A DNA stretch of 37,414 bases, taken from contig NZ_BPQL01000015.1 in assembly GCF_022179225.1 (NCBI RefSeq), forward strand, positions 1 through 37,414, given 5' to 3'. Source of the stretch: Methylobacterium goesingense (GTDB taxonomy: Bacteria; Pseudomonadota; Alphaproteobacteria; Rhizobiales; Beijerinckiaceae). Shown piece after piece: positions 1 through 7,698 of this stretch. The position numbers were made by a program, and so were the translations under genes. Below the pieces are notes generated by a model. The model made no database searches. It was not told where the DNA came from and saw nothing but the letters and a program-made list of their open reading frames with translations. Within the stretch, counting starts at the first letter, position 1. The number at the start of each line of letters is the position of its first letter.

Positions 1-6
1 CCGGGA

Positions 7-1365
7 TCAGCGGTAATCCGTCGGCGTCAGACCGTGGCGGGCGATCTTGTCGTAGAGGGTCTTGCGCGGAGTGCCGAGGGATTCGGCGGCGAGTCGCACA
101 TCCCCGGCAGCCACGATGAGTTCCTCGCGGATCAGCCCACGCTCGAAGCGGTCGACCTGCTCGGCGAGCGTCCCGGCGGCCACGGGCTCCGGCGCCGAGA
201 AGTCCGTCTGCCCGAGGCCGAGGGCGTAGCGTTCGGCGAAGTGTCCGAGTTCGCGCACGTTGCCCGGCCAGTCGTGCCGGCGCAGGTGGTCCATCGCGTG
301 GGCGCTCACCGCCGGGACCTCGCGCTTGAAGCGCGCCGCGGCGCGGCGCAGGAATTCCTGGAACAGCAGCATCACGTCCTCGCGCCGGTCGCGAAGGGGC
401 GGGATGGCGATCGTGATCACGTTGAGCCGGTGGTAGAGGTCGTCCCGGAAGGTGCCCTGCGCCGCCGCCTGGCCGAGATCCACCTTGGTGGCCGCCACCA
501 CGCGCATGTCGATGGGCAGGATGTCGTTGCTGCCCAGCGGCTCCACCACCCGCTCCTGGAGCACGCGCAGGATCTTCACCTGAAGGCCGAGCGGCATGCT
601 CTCGATCTCGTCGAGGAACAGGGTGCCGCCCTGGGCGTGCTCGATGCGGCCGACGCGCCGCTTCAGGGCCCCCGTGAAGGCACCGGCCTCGTGGCCGAAC
701 AATTCGCTCTCCACCACGCTGTCGGGCAGCGCGCCGCAATTCATCGCCACGAAGTTGCGCTTGGCCCGCCGGCCCCAGCGGTGCAGGGCGCTCGCCACCA
801 CCTCCTTGCCCGAGCCGGTCTCGCCGAAGACGAGGACGTCGACATCGGCCTGGGCCACCTCGCGCACGAGCTTGCGCAGGCGCACGATTTCGGGAGAGAC
901 CCCGAGGAAGGCCGGGTCCTCCTCCAGAGCCGCGTCGAGGCGGGCGCGCAGGCGGCGGTTCTCCAGCACGAGGCGGCGCCGGTCGAGGGCGCGCCGCGCC
1001 GAGGCGAGCAGGGCCTCGGCCGGGTAGGGCTTGGCCAGAAAGTCGTAGGCGCCGTCGCGCATCGCCGCCACCGCCATGCGGATATCGCCGTGGCCGGTGA
1101 TCAGGATCACGGGCAGCTCCGGGTCGATGGCCCGCAGGCGCGCGAACAGGGCGTTCCCGTCGAGGTCGGGCAGGCGTACGTCGGTAATCACGAGGCCGGG
1201 CGGATCGGCCAGGATCGCCGTCAGGGCGGGCGCGGCGGCCCCGAAGGTTTCCACCCGGTAGCCGTCGAGTTCCAGGCTCTGCCGGTTGGCCCGGCACACC
1301 TCCGCCTCGTCGTCGATGAAGACGACCCGTTCGGCCGAGGACGGCCCTGCCCCTGTCTCGCTCAC
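7..1365 (-). CDS. dctD: C4-dicarboxylate response regulator DctD (sigma-54 activator)
   Basis: Response regulator that, when phosphorylated by DctB, should activate sigma-54 RNA polymerase at dctA. The 452-residue protein has an N-terminal receiver domain (acidic pair in VFIDDEAE, phospho-acceptor Asp near residue 58 in VITDVRLPD). A central AAA+ domain follows, with Walker A GETGSGKE near 180, the GAFTGA loop that contacts sigma-54, and Walker B TLFLDEIE. The C-terminus is a Fis-type helix-turn-helix (RLAAESLGTPRKTLYDKI). The start is GTG at 1365: the GTGA overlaps the dctB stop, and GGAGGAA lies just upstream inside dctB. A longer open frame exists but its N-terminal extension lies within dctB and looks non-coding. 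The 4-nt overlap implies translational coupling. Assignment to DctD rather than another NtrC-type regulator rests on the adjacent dctB and dctA. Confidence 0.93.
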   Translation of the reverse strand: MSETGAGPSSAERVVFIDDEAEVCRANRQSLELDGYRVETFGAAAPALTAILADPPGLVITDVRLPDLDGNALFARLRAIDPELPVILITGHGDIRMAVAAMRDGAYDFLAKPYPAEALLASARRALDRRRLVLENRRLRARLDAALEEDPAFLGVSPEIVRLRKLVREVAQADVDVLVFGETGSGKEVVASALHRWGRRAKRNFVAMNCGALPDSVVESELFGHEAGAFTGALKRRVGRIEHAQGGTLFLDEIESMPLGLQVKILRVLQERVVEPLGSNDILPIDMRVVAATKVDLGQAAAQGTFRDDLYHRLNVITIAIPPLRDRREDVMLLFQEFLRRAAARFKREVPAVSAHAMDHLRRHDWPGNVRELGHFAERYALGLGQTDFSAPEPVAAGTLAEQVDRFERGLIREELIVAAGDVRLAAESLGTPRKTLYDKIARHGLTPTDYR

Positions 1366-3260
1366 GTCGCTTCCTCCACCGGCGCAGCCGCCGGTCCGCC
1401 CGTCTCGGCGGCCCCTTGTGCCGGGGCCTTCGCCAGATCCACGCGGAAGATCGTGCCCCCCGCCGGATCGTCCAGGGCGGTGAGGCTTCCGCCGCAATCC
1501 TCGACGATTCCGCGGGCGATGGCGAGTCCGAGGCCGAGCCCGTCCGACTTGGTGGTGAAGAAGGCATCGAACACCTGCGCCCGCACCGCCTCGGGCATGC
1601 CCGGCCCGTTGTCATAGACCTCCACGGCGATGCGCCCGGGTTCGGCCTCGCGCACCCGCAGGCCGACCCGCGCCCCGGGGCGGCCCGCCACGGCATCGAG
1701 GGCGTTCTGGAGCAGGTTCACCACCACCTGTTCGAGGCGCGGCCCGTCGCCCAGCACGTGCAAGCCGGTGGCGCCGGTCTCCACTGCGAGGGGAATGCCG
1801 GCCGAGGCCGCCCGCGCCTCCACCAGCTCCAGGCTGTTGCGCAGGATCCCGGCCAGCGCCACGGGCTCGCGCTTGGCCGAGGCGCGCCGGGCGAAGCCCT
1901 TGAGCTGGCGCGTCAGCCCGCCGATGCGGTCGGTGAGCCGGCCGATGGCGACGGCGTTCTCCGCCGCCTCGTCGGCACGGCCGCGCCGGACCAGGATGGC
2001 GGCGTTGTCGGCGTAGGAGCGGATGGCGGCCAGTGGCTGGTTGATCTCGTGGGCCATGCTGGCGGCGAACTGGCCCAAAGCCGCGAGGCGCCCGGCCTGG
2101 GCGAGTTCGCGGCCGAGGCGCTCGCGCTCGGCCTCCGCCCGCTGGCGCTCCTCGATCTCGAGGCGCAGGAGCCGGTTGGCGTCGGTGAGTTCCAGGGTCC
2201 GCTCCCGCACGCGGGCCTCCAGGGCGTCCCGCTGCGCGGAGGCCCGCACGAGGCGTTCGCGGTTGCGCCGGCCACGGCCCGCCAGCGCGCCGAGGCCGAG
2301 GCAGGCGAGGCCCGTGAGGAGGCCGGCGATGATCCAGGCCTGAACCCGCTCGCGCTCCACGGTGCCGCCGAGGGGCGTCAGGGTGTGGAGCCGCCAGCCG
2401 GTACCGGGGATCGGCGCGTCGAGGCGCAGGACCACGCGGGCGGGCTGGGCTCCCCGGCCCGCCCGCGCCAGCTCCTCGCTGCCCGGCACGGGATGGAGCG
2501 GCACCGGCCCGAGGGGGGCGTCGCCGAAATCCAGGGCCTCGCGGATGCGGCGGCGCTCGGCTTCGCCGATCTGCCGGAGGGTGGTGAAGCGCCAGGCCGG
2601 GTCGCTCGCCACGAGGACGATGCCGCGCGCATCGGTGACGAAGACCGCGTCCTCGGCCGCGCGCCAGCCCGCCTCGACGGCGTCGAACTCGATCTTGACC
2701 ACCACCACGCCGCCGGCGGCGCCGATGCGGCGGGACAGGTAGAGGCCGGCGCGCCCGCTCACGGTGCCGAGGGCGAATTGCGAGCCCGCCCCGTCCCGCA
2801 TGGCTTCCCGGAAGTAGGGCCGGAACGCGTAGTCGCGGCCGAGGAAGCTGCCCGGGGATTCCGCGTTGCTCGCCGCCACGGTGATCCCGTCGGGGCGGAT
2901 CACGTAGATCACGGCCGAGCCCGTGGCGTTAGCCACCTCGGCGAGGCGCCGGTTCACGCGGGCGACGAGACCCTCGTCGGACGTGCCCTGCGCCGCCGCG
3001 GCGATCTCGGGGTCGGCCGCCAGCGCCAGCGGCAGGGAGGTCTGCTTCTGCATCTCGGCGCCAAGGGCCCCGACCTGGAGGGCGAGGGCCGCCTGCGCGG
3101 TGCGCTGAAGGTCCTCCATGGCCCAGCGCGCGGCGACCCGTCCGGCCGCCCAGGCCGCAAGCAGGATCGCCGCGAGGCTCGCCAGGAAGAACAGGCTCTG
3201 CCGGTCGGGCGCATGCGCCCGCACACGGCGCAGCGCGTCGGACGGGGCCAGCGGCCTCAT
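1362..3260 (-). CDS. dctB: C4-dicarboxylate sensor histidine kinase DctB
   Basis: Inner-membrane histidine kinase that senses periplasmic C4-dicarboxylates and phosphorylates DctD. An N-terminal membrane helix ([18 protein letters not shown]) leads into a periplasmic PDC/PAS-type domain with the DctB-like stretch [14 protein letters not shown] second helix ([19 protein letters not shown]) and a coiled coil rich in Arg/Glu follow. The kinase core has the H-box [19 protein letters not shown] (His near residue 400), N-box [19 protein letters not shown] and [11 protein letters not shown] at 3260 is chosen because GGAG precedes it at proper spacing. A GTG at 3305 would add 15 residues but has no good ribosome site and runs into the dctA regulatory region. 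It is divergent from dctA and overlaps dctD by 4 nt. Confidence 0.92.
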   Translation of the reverse strand: MRPLAPSDALRRVRAHAPDRQSLFFLASLAAILLAAWAAGRVAARWAMEDLQRTAQAALALQVGALGAEMQKQTSLPLALAADPEIAAAAQGTSDEGLVARVNRRLAEVANATGSAVIYVIRPDGITVAASNAESPGSFLGRDYAFRPYFREAMRDGAGSQFALGTVSGRAGLYLSRRIGAAGGVVVVKIEFDAVEAGWRAAEDAVFVTDARGIVLVASDPAWRFTTLRQIGEAERRRIREALDFGDAPLGPVPLHPVPGSEELARAGRGAQPARVVLRLDAPIPGTGWRLHTLTPLGGTVERERVQAWIIAGLLTGLACLGLGALAGRGRRNRERLVRASAQRDALEARVRERTLELTDANRLLRLEIEERQRAEAERERLGRELAQAGRLAALGQFAASMAHEINQPLAAIRSYADNAAILVRRGRADEAAENAVAIGRLTDRIGGLTRQLKGFARRASAKREPVALAGILRNSLELVEARAASAGIPLAVETGATGLHVLGDGPRLEQVVVNLLQNALDAVAGRPGARVGLRVREAEPGRIAVEVYDNGPGMPEAVRAQVFDAFFTTKSDGLGLGLAIARGIVEDCGGSLTALDDPAGGTIFRVDLAKAPAQGAAETGGPAAAPVEEAT

Positions 3261-3293
3261 GCGCTCCGGCCCGCTGCGAATTCCCGGACGGAT

Positions 3294-3313
3294 TTCCGGC
3301 CCCACGTCCGGAA
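3294..3313. promoter_or_regulatory. Candidate DctD-binding dyad upstream of dctA
   Basis: TTCCGG (3294-3299), an 8-nt spacer and CCGGAA (3308-3313) form an inverted repeat about 100 nt upstream of the sigma-54 promoter. That is a typical distance for enhancer sites of NtrC-family activators. A second, shorter dyad (CCGGA-N6-TCCGG) partly overlaps it. The assignment as DctD sites is inference from position and symmetry; I cannot match it to a verified consensus. Confidence 0.35.
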
Positions 3314-3405
3314 TTTCGCAAGGCGCGTTCGGAAGAGTGCCGACATCACGGGAAAAACCATCCTGTTTTCAGAGATTTAAGAAAAAGTTTCGCGCGTTCC
3401 CGGGC

Positions 3406-3420
3406 TGGCACGCCGGTTGC
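3406..3420 (+). promoter_or_regulatory. Sigma-54 (RpoN) -24/-12 promoter of dctA
   Basis: TGGCACG-N4-TTGC matches the sigma-54 consensus at every defined position, with the GG and GC pairs at correct spacing. It lies between divergent dctB and dctA, points at dctA and sits beside a gene for a GAFTGA-containing activator. Transcription should start near 3431-3432, giving a leader of about 190 nt before the dctA start codon. dctA is the classic RpoN/DctD target in rhizobia, so the functional assignment is strong. Confidence 0.93.
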
Positions 3421-3438
3421 CATTCCGAGAGGGTATCG

Positions 3439-3463
3439 CAGCCCTGCATGCTTTGCAGGGCTG
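3439..3463 (+). repeat. Perfect 10-bp stem-loop near the 5' end of the dctA leader
   Basis: Arms CAGCCCTGCA (3439-3448) and TGCAGGGCTG (3454-3463) pair perfectly around a 5-nt loop. The structure would begin about 8 nt after the predicted start of the sigma-54 transcript. No U-tract follows, so it is not a standard terminator. It may protect the 5' end of the mRNA or bind a regulator; that role is inference. Confidence 0.6.
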
Positions 3464-3489
3464 ATTGCCGGAGGGCTCGACCTCCCGTC

Positions 3490-3512
3490 ATCGCGCCCCG
3501 CTGGGGCGCGAT
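3490..3512 (+). repeat. Second perfect 10-bp stem-loop in the dctA leader
   Basis: Arms ATCGCGCCCC (3490-3499) and GGGGCGCGAT (3503-3512) are separated by only GCT. It is GC-rich and very stable, lies about 110 nt before the dctA start codon and has no following U-tract. With the hairpin at 3439 it makes the leader highly structured. Confidence 0.6.
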
Positions 3513-3621
3513 CGGGACGGCCCGGACCCCGAGGCGCCAAGACCAAGAGCGGACGGAGACGGGGCCATGCCCCGGCGCCGAACCGCCGCCCCTTCGAGAC
3601 ACCCACAGGGAGAACGCCCAC

Positions 3622-4965
3622 ATGGCTGCCGTACCACTGCCCCTCACCGCCCCGCACGCCCCGCCGAAGCCCAAGCCGATCTACCGGACCCTGTATTTCC
3701 AGGTCCTGGTCGCGGTGGCGATCGGCATCACCCTCGGCCACTTCTATCCCCAGGTCGGCGCGGACATGAAGCCGCTCGGCGATGCCTTCATCAAGCTCGT
3801 CAAGATGATCATCGCGCCGGTGATCTTCCTCACCGTAGTCTCCGGCATCGCCGGCATGACGAACCTCGAGAAGGTCGGGCGCGTCGGCGGCAAGGCGCTG
3901 ATCTACTTCATCACCTTCTCGACGCTGGCGCTGATCGTCGGCCTGATCGTGGCCAACCTCGTCCAGCCGGGCGCGGGCATGCACATCGATCCGAAGTCCC
4001 TCGATCCGAAGTCGATCGCGATGTACGCCGACAAGGCGAAGACGCAGACGATCACCGACTTCCTCATGAACATCATCCCCTCCACGGCGGTGGGTGCGTT
4101 CTCGGGCGGAGAGATCCTTCAGGTCCTGTTCTTCTCGGTGCTGTTCGGCTTCGGCCTCGCCTTCCTGGGCGACCGCGGCAAGCCGGTCCTCGACATCATC
4201 AAGGTGCTGTCAGAAGCCATCTTCGGCGTCGTCAACATCATCATGAAGGTCGCCCCTCTCGGCGCCTTCGGCGCCATGGCCTTCACCATCGGCAAGTACG
4301 GCATCGCCTCGCTCGCCAACCTCGCCTACCTCGTCGGCGCCTTCTACCTGACCTCCGCCATCTTCGTGCTCGGCGTGCTTGGTCTCGTCGCCCGCTACAA
4401 CGGCTTCTCGATCATCAAGCTCATCCGCTACATCAAGGAAGAGCTGCTCCTCGTGCTCGGCACCTCCTCTTCCGAGTCGGCCCTGCCCTCGCTCCTCGAG
4501 AAGATGGAACGCGCCGGCTGCTCCAAGCCCGTGGTCGGCCTCGTGGTCCCCACCGGCTACTCGTTCAACCTCGACGGCACCAACATCTACATGACGATGG
4601 CGGCGCTCTTCATCGCCCAGGCCACGGACACCCCGCTGACCTACGGCGAGCAGGGCCTCCTCCTCCTCGTGGCGATGCTCTCCTCGAAGGGTGCGGCCGG
4701 CGTCACCGGCTCAGGCTTCATCACCCTGGCGGCGACGCTGGCGGTGGTCCCCTCGGTGCCGGTCGTCGGCATGGCGCTGATCCTGGGCGTGGACCGCTTC
4801 ATGTCCGAGTGCCGCGCGCTCACCAACTTCATCGGCAACGCGGTGGCCTGCATCGTGGTCGCCCGCTGGGAAGGCGAGGTCGACGACGTCAAGCTCGCGG
4901 CGGCCCTCGGCGGCAACCCGATGCCCCTGGATTCGGAGCTTCCGGCGCTCCAGGCCGCCGAGTAG
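3622..4965 (+). CDS. dctA: C4-dicarboxylate/H+ (or Na+) symporter DctA
   Basis: Inner-membrane secondary transporter for succinate, fumarate and malate, of the DAACS/SLC1-like family; 447 residues, the usual length. Multiple hydrophobic segments begin at [19 protein letters not shown]. The family's substrate-binding elements are present: serine-rich hairpin [16 protein letters not shown], the [12 protein letters not shown] motif, the second re-entrant hairpin [13 protein letters not shown], and the helix with [20 protein letters not shown] at 3622 is preceded by AGGGAGA; longer in-frame extension upstream is only leader sequence. Expression should come from the sigma-54 promoter at 3406 under DctB/DctD, and transcription probably ends at the hairpin at 5031. 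Confidence 0.97.
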   Translation: MAAVPLPLTAPHAPPKPKPIYRTLYFQVLVAVAIGITLGHFYPQVGADMKPLGDAFIKLVKMIIAPVIFLTVVSGIAGMTNLEKVGRVGGKALIYFITFSTLALIVGLIVANLVQPGAGMHIDPKSLDPKSIAMYADKAKTQTITDFLMNIIPSTAVGAFSGGEILQVLFFSVLFGFGLAFLGDRGKPVLDIIKVLSEAIFGVVNIIMKVAPLGAFGAMAFTIGKYGIASLANLAYLVGAFYLTSAIFVLGVLGLVARYNGFSIIKLIRYIKEELLLVLGTSSSESALPSLLEKMERAGCSKPVVGLVVPTGYSFNLDGTNIYMTMAALFIAQATDTPLTYGEQGLLLLVAMLSSKGAAGVTGSGFITLAATLAVVPSVPVVGMALILGVDRFMSECRALTNFIGNAVACIVVARWEGEVDDVKLAAALGGNPMPLDSELPALQAAE

Positions 4966-5030
4966 GACCGACCCTCGGGGAAGACAGCCGCAATACGCCG
5001 GCTCCGTCTCTTCGAAGATCTACGGCACAT

Positions 5031-5075
5031 CGAAAGGGTACGAGGGGGTGGGAGCACCTCACTCGTACCCTTTCG
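5031..5075 (+). terminator. Long hairpin downstream of dctA
   Basis: A perfect 14-bp inverted repeat (CGAAAGGGTACGAG at 5031-5044, CTCGTACCCTTTCG at 5062-5075) has a 17-nt loop that itself contains GGTG/CACC. It begins 65 nt after the dctA stop. There is no T-run after it, so it is either an atypical intrinsic terminator or a 3'-end stabiliser. It also marks the boundary to the AT-richer patch downstream. Confidence 0.65.
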
Positions 5076-5177
5076 CGTGATTGTGCTGCGATCCTACACG
5101 TTCCGAACAAAACTCGCCCCGTCGAGCGTGACGCGGCACACGCGCCGTGTTCTCTTCACGCGGACAGTCGAGACAAC

Positions 5178-5744
5178 GTGGGACGATCGGTGCTCCTTAT
5201 TTCGTGTCGGCGCGCACGCGCGCGGATCCTTCAGCTTCTCATCTTCTGCCTGGGGCTCGCGGTCTCCCAAATAGCCGAGGCCAACGACCGATGGGAAATC
5301 CTTGGTCTGAGGGTTGGAATGTCGCCATCCGAAATCCGAGCGGTTCTCGACAGGACCGGCGGCATCAGCAAGCGGCAGGAACGGTTGCGCAAGGCCTCCC
5401 CACCGGCCTCCAGCCTAAGCGTCCCACGGGTCGTCTACGTCTGGTTCGAAGACGACCGCGCGCTACAGGTTGAATTCGACGCGACGGCGAGGCCTGTCGC
5501 GAAGACTATATCGCTGACCTATCAAGGCACGAGCTTTGACGCTTATACGCTGACCAGTGTCCTCAAGCAGTATGGACCGCCGAACACGACAACAAAAATA
5601 TCGGGCGGCGCTATCATGGCTTGGGGCGGGCAGTCCGAAACTGAGGGCGCAATCACACCATTTTCGGGAGTAGAAATCACGCTGAGAGCGGAACAAATCG
5701 ATAAAAAACAATTGACAATAACGCTAAGCGACCACAAAAATTGA
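5178..5744 (+). CDS. Secreted BamE/SmpA-like hypothetical protein
   Basis: A 188-residue protein if it starts at GTG 5178 (GTG at 5190 is an alternative; neither has a strong ribosome site). The N-terminus is a plausible signal peptide: Arg-rich region, hydrophobic ILQLLIFCLGLAV, then a cleavage-like AEA-ND. The mature part starts WEILGLRVGMSPSEIRAVL, resembling the 'G-x-R-x-G-M-S/T...V...L' opening of small BamE/SmpA-like periplasmic domains, followed by beta-rich sequence (VVYVWFEDDRALQVEF). Base composition falls toward AT along the gene, unlike its neighbours. It lies 37 nt upstream of the LytM-like gene, suggesting one transcript. Function unknown; periplasmic partner or immunity protein of the next gene product is speculation. 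Confidence 0.68.
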   Translation: MGRSVLLISCRRARARILQLLIFCLGLAVSQIAEANDRWEILGLRVGMSPSEIRAVLDRTGGISKRQERLRKASPPASSLSVPRVVYVWFEDDRALQVEFDATARPVAKTISLTYQGTSFDAYTLTSVLKQYGPPNTTTKISGGAIMAWGGQSETEGAITPFSGVEITLRAEQIDKKQLTITLSDHKN

Positions 5745-5781
5745 TAGCGCAAGGTCCAACACGAAGACGGATATCTGCGAA

Positions 5782-6279
5782 ATGGTTTTCCCGCTTTCCT
5801 TTATACCGAAAGAGGATTTCGCTGAAGGAATGCGGCGCTTTGGCGCCAACCGAGATGGCGGCAAACGAAAACATGCAGGCTGCGATCTCTATGCTCCAGT
5901 AAACACACCCGTCTATGCAGTAGCCGATGGTATAATCACTCAATTTGCGTCGTTTTATTTGGAGACATCGTATATCACGGTCGATCATGACGATTTTATC
6001 GTTCGCTATGGGGAGGTGAAGAATTCCCTCCCGAGCGGAATTCGCATCAATTCGGAAGTGAAGGCGGGCGACTTGATTGGCTACATCGGAAAACTCAAAG
6101 GGCTCAACATGAGCATGCTGCATTTCGAAATGTACAGCAACATAGCAACGGGTCCCCTCACAAATAGAGCGAACAAGCCTTACCAACGCAGGTCCGACCT
6201 GATCGACCCAACGTCTTACTTAAAAGTATGGAAGCTGGAAATGCTCATCACCAGCGGATATGCGAGCAACACCGCCTGA
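5782..6279 (+). CDS. LytM/M23-fold protein with altered active site
   Basis: A 165-residue protein dominated by a LytM-type fold: HAGCDLYAPVNTPVYAVADG supplies the H-x3-D zinc motif (His31, Asp35) and SMLHFEMY the third ligand His114. Canonical M23 peptidases have HxH here; this protein has MLH (Met112). The usual YxHL segment reads RYGEV (Glu78). Zinc ligands are therefore kept and both catalytic-type histidines are absent. I see no signal peptide, unlike most M23 envelope enzymes, so it would be cytoplasmic unless exported by another route. Codon use is AT-richer than the surrounding genome, suggesting acquisition. It follows the secreted 188-residue protein by 37 nt. Options: a divergent peptidoglycan hydrolase, a toxin-like effector, or a non-enzymatic binder. 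Confidence 0.8.
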   Translation: MVFPLSFIPKEDFAEGMRRFGANRDGGKRKHAGCDLYAPVNTPVYAVADGIITQFASFYLETSYITVDHDDFIVRYGEVKNSLPSGIRINSEVKAGDLIGYIGKLKGLNMSMLHFEMYSNIATGPLTNRANKPYQRRSDLIDPTSYLKVWKLEMLITSGYASNTA

Positions 6280-6537
6280 AGTCGACAGCCGGCACGTCAT
6301 CATGCGCAATGCGCATTGATACCGAGCGAATCAGCAGATTGAAGGTGGAAGCTTGCCCATCTCAGAATCGGATCGGCCCTTCGGGTGACGCTGACATGGG
6401 CCTCCATCATTTGTGATACCGCAAGGTTCGCCAGATCTTAGCCGACCTCTTCAATACCAGGGGAATCTTCTATAAAACTATTTCGAGAAGGTGAGTGCCG
6501 ACAGCCGCCACCGCCTCCCGCCTCGAAAGGTTTTTCC

Positions 6538-7539
6538 ATGATGTCGATCCGCCCGCCCCTGCTCTGCGCCGCGTCCCTGATCCTTGTCGCGATGGGGACG
6601 GCATCCGCGCAGGAGGTCGACACCCAGGCCATCGTGGACGCCCTGTTCAAGGCCGGCGGCAACCAGCCGAACGTGCGCGGCAGCGGCGCCAAGGGCGTCT
6701 GCGTGAAGGGCACCTTCACCCCCTCCGCCGAGGCGCCCGGCCTGTCCAAGGCACCCCACTTCGCCAAGGCCAACGCGGAGAAGCCCCTGCCGATGACGGC
6801 CCGGTTCTCCATGGGCGGCAGCAACCCGAAGGTCTCCGACAAGGCCAAGCCGGTGACGCGCGGCTTCTCCATGCGCATCGCGGACCCCTCGGGCGACATG
6901 GTGTTCGTGTTCATCTCCGCGCCAGTCTTCGGCACGAAGACCCCGCAGCAGCTCCTCGACTTCGCCACCGTGCGCGCCCCCGGCCCGGACGGGAAGCCGG
7001 ACGCGGAGAAGATCAAGGCGTTCGGGGCGGCCAACCCCGAGACGACCCGGCAGGCGGCCTGGCTCAACGCGCGGCCCGTGCCGGCGAGCTACGCGGGGGT
7101 CGATTACTGGGGCGTGCACGCCTACACGCTCACCGACGCCAAGGGCACCGCGACGGTGGCCAAGCTGAAGACCGTGGCGGCAGCGGGCCAACTCGGCCTC
7201 AGCGACGACGAGGCCAAGGCCAAGCCGGACGCCTTCTACGCCGACGAGCTGAAGGAGCGCCTCGCGCAGGGACCGGCGCGCTTCGACCTCGTGGCTATCC
7301 TCGGGGAAACCGGCGACCCGACCAACGATCCGACGGTGCAGTGGCCCGAGGAGAGCCGCAAGTCGGTCAAGCTCGGCACCCTGGCGATCACCGCTCTTGA
7401 GCCTGCCGCCACCTGCGACGGCGCCACCTTCGATCCCGTCGTCGACCTGCCCGCCGGGGTCGCGGGCCCGACCGACGACCCGATGTTCGCGATCCGCTCG
7501 CCGGCCTACGCGATCTCGCTCTCGCGCCGCACGAACTGA
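6538..7539 (+). CDS. Periplasmic catalase-fold (SrpA-like) haem protein
   Basis: A 333-residue protein of the small catalase-like family (SrpA/catalase family peroxidase). A clear signal peptide (LLCAASLILVAMGTASAQ) sends it to the periplasm. Family features are KGVCVKGTFTPS, MTARFSMGGSNPKVSDKAKPVTRGFSMRI and the C-terminal RSPAY, which fits the R-x3-Y proximal haem-ligand motif. The distal side is unusual: where catalases have R-x-x-H-A-K-G this protein has RGSGAKG, so the catalytic His is Gly. The Asn-containing NNTPxF segment appears as ISAPVF. Classical catalase activity is therefore doubtful; peroxidase or another haem role is possible. It is preceded by a 258-nt AT-richer spacer and appears monocistronic. 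ATG 6538 is the likely start; the next codon is also ATG. Confidence 0.88.
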   Translation: MMSIRPPLLCAASLILVAMGTASAQEVDTQAIVDALFKAGGNQPNVRGSGAKGVCVKGTFTPSAEAPGLSKAPHFAKANAEKPLPMTARFSMGGSNPKVSDKAKPVTRGFSMRIADPSGDMVFVFISAPVFGTKTPQQLLDFATVRAPGPDGKPDAEKIKAFGAANPETTRQAAWLNARPVPASYAGVDYWGVHAYTLTDAKGTATVAKLKTVAAAGQLGLSDDEAKAKPDAFYADELKERLAQGPARFDLVAILGETGDPTNDPTVQWPEESRKSVKLGTLAITALEPAATCDGATFDPVVDLPAGVAGPTDDPMFAIRSPAYAISLSRRTN

Positions 7540-7698
7540 GGATTCCGGACCGGTATTGAGGGTTCGTTAACCCTGATGCCGCAAGGTCGGATCAGGCCGG
7601 ACCGCGAAGGCGGACCGGACGGGGCCACGGTGCCCGGATGCCAGGTGACGCCGGATGTACGCGCACCTTAGCCTCCGGCCGCCGCGGCCCTTTTCGCG

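Noticed and set aside
34..3380. Long plus-strand frames opposite dctD and dctB
   Set aside because: No recognisable domains; the minus-strand frames carry all conserved two-component motifs.
6228..6416. Small frame after the LytM-like gene
   Set aside because: Begins inside the previous gene and shows no conserved pattern or ribosome site.
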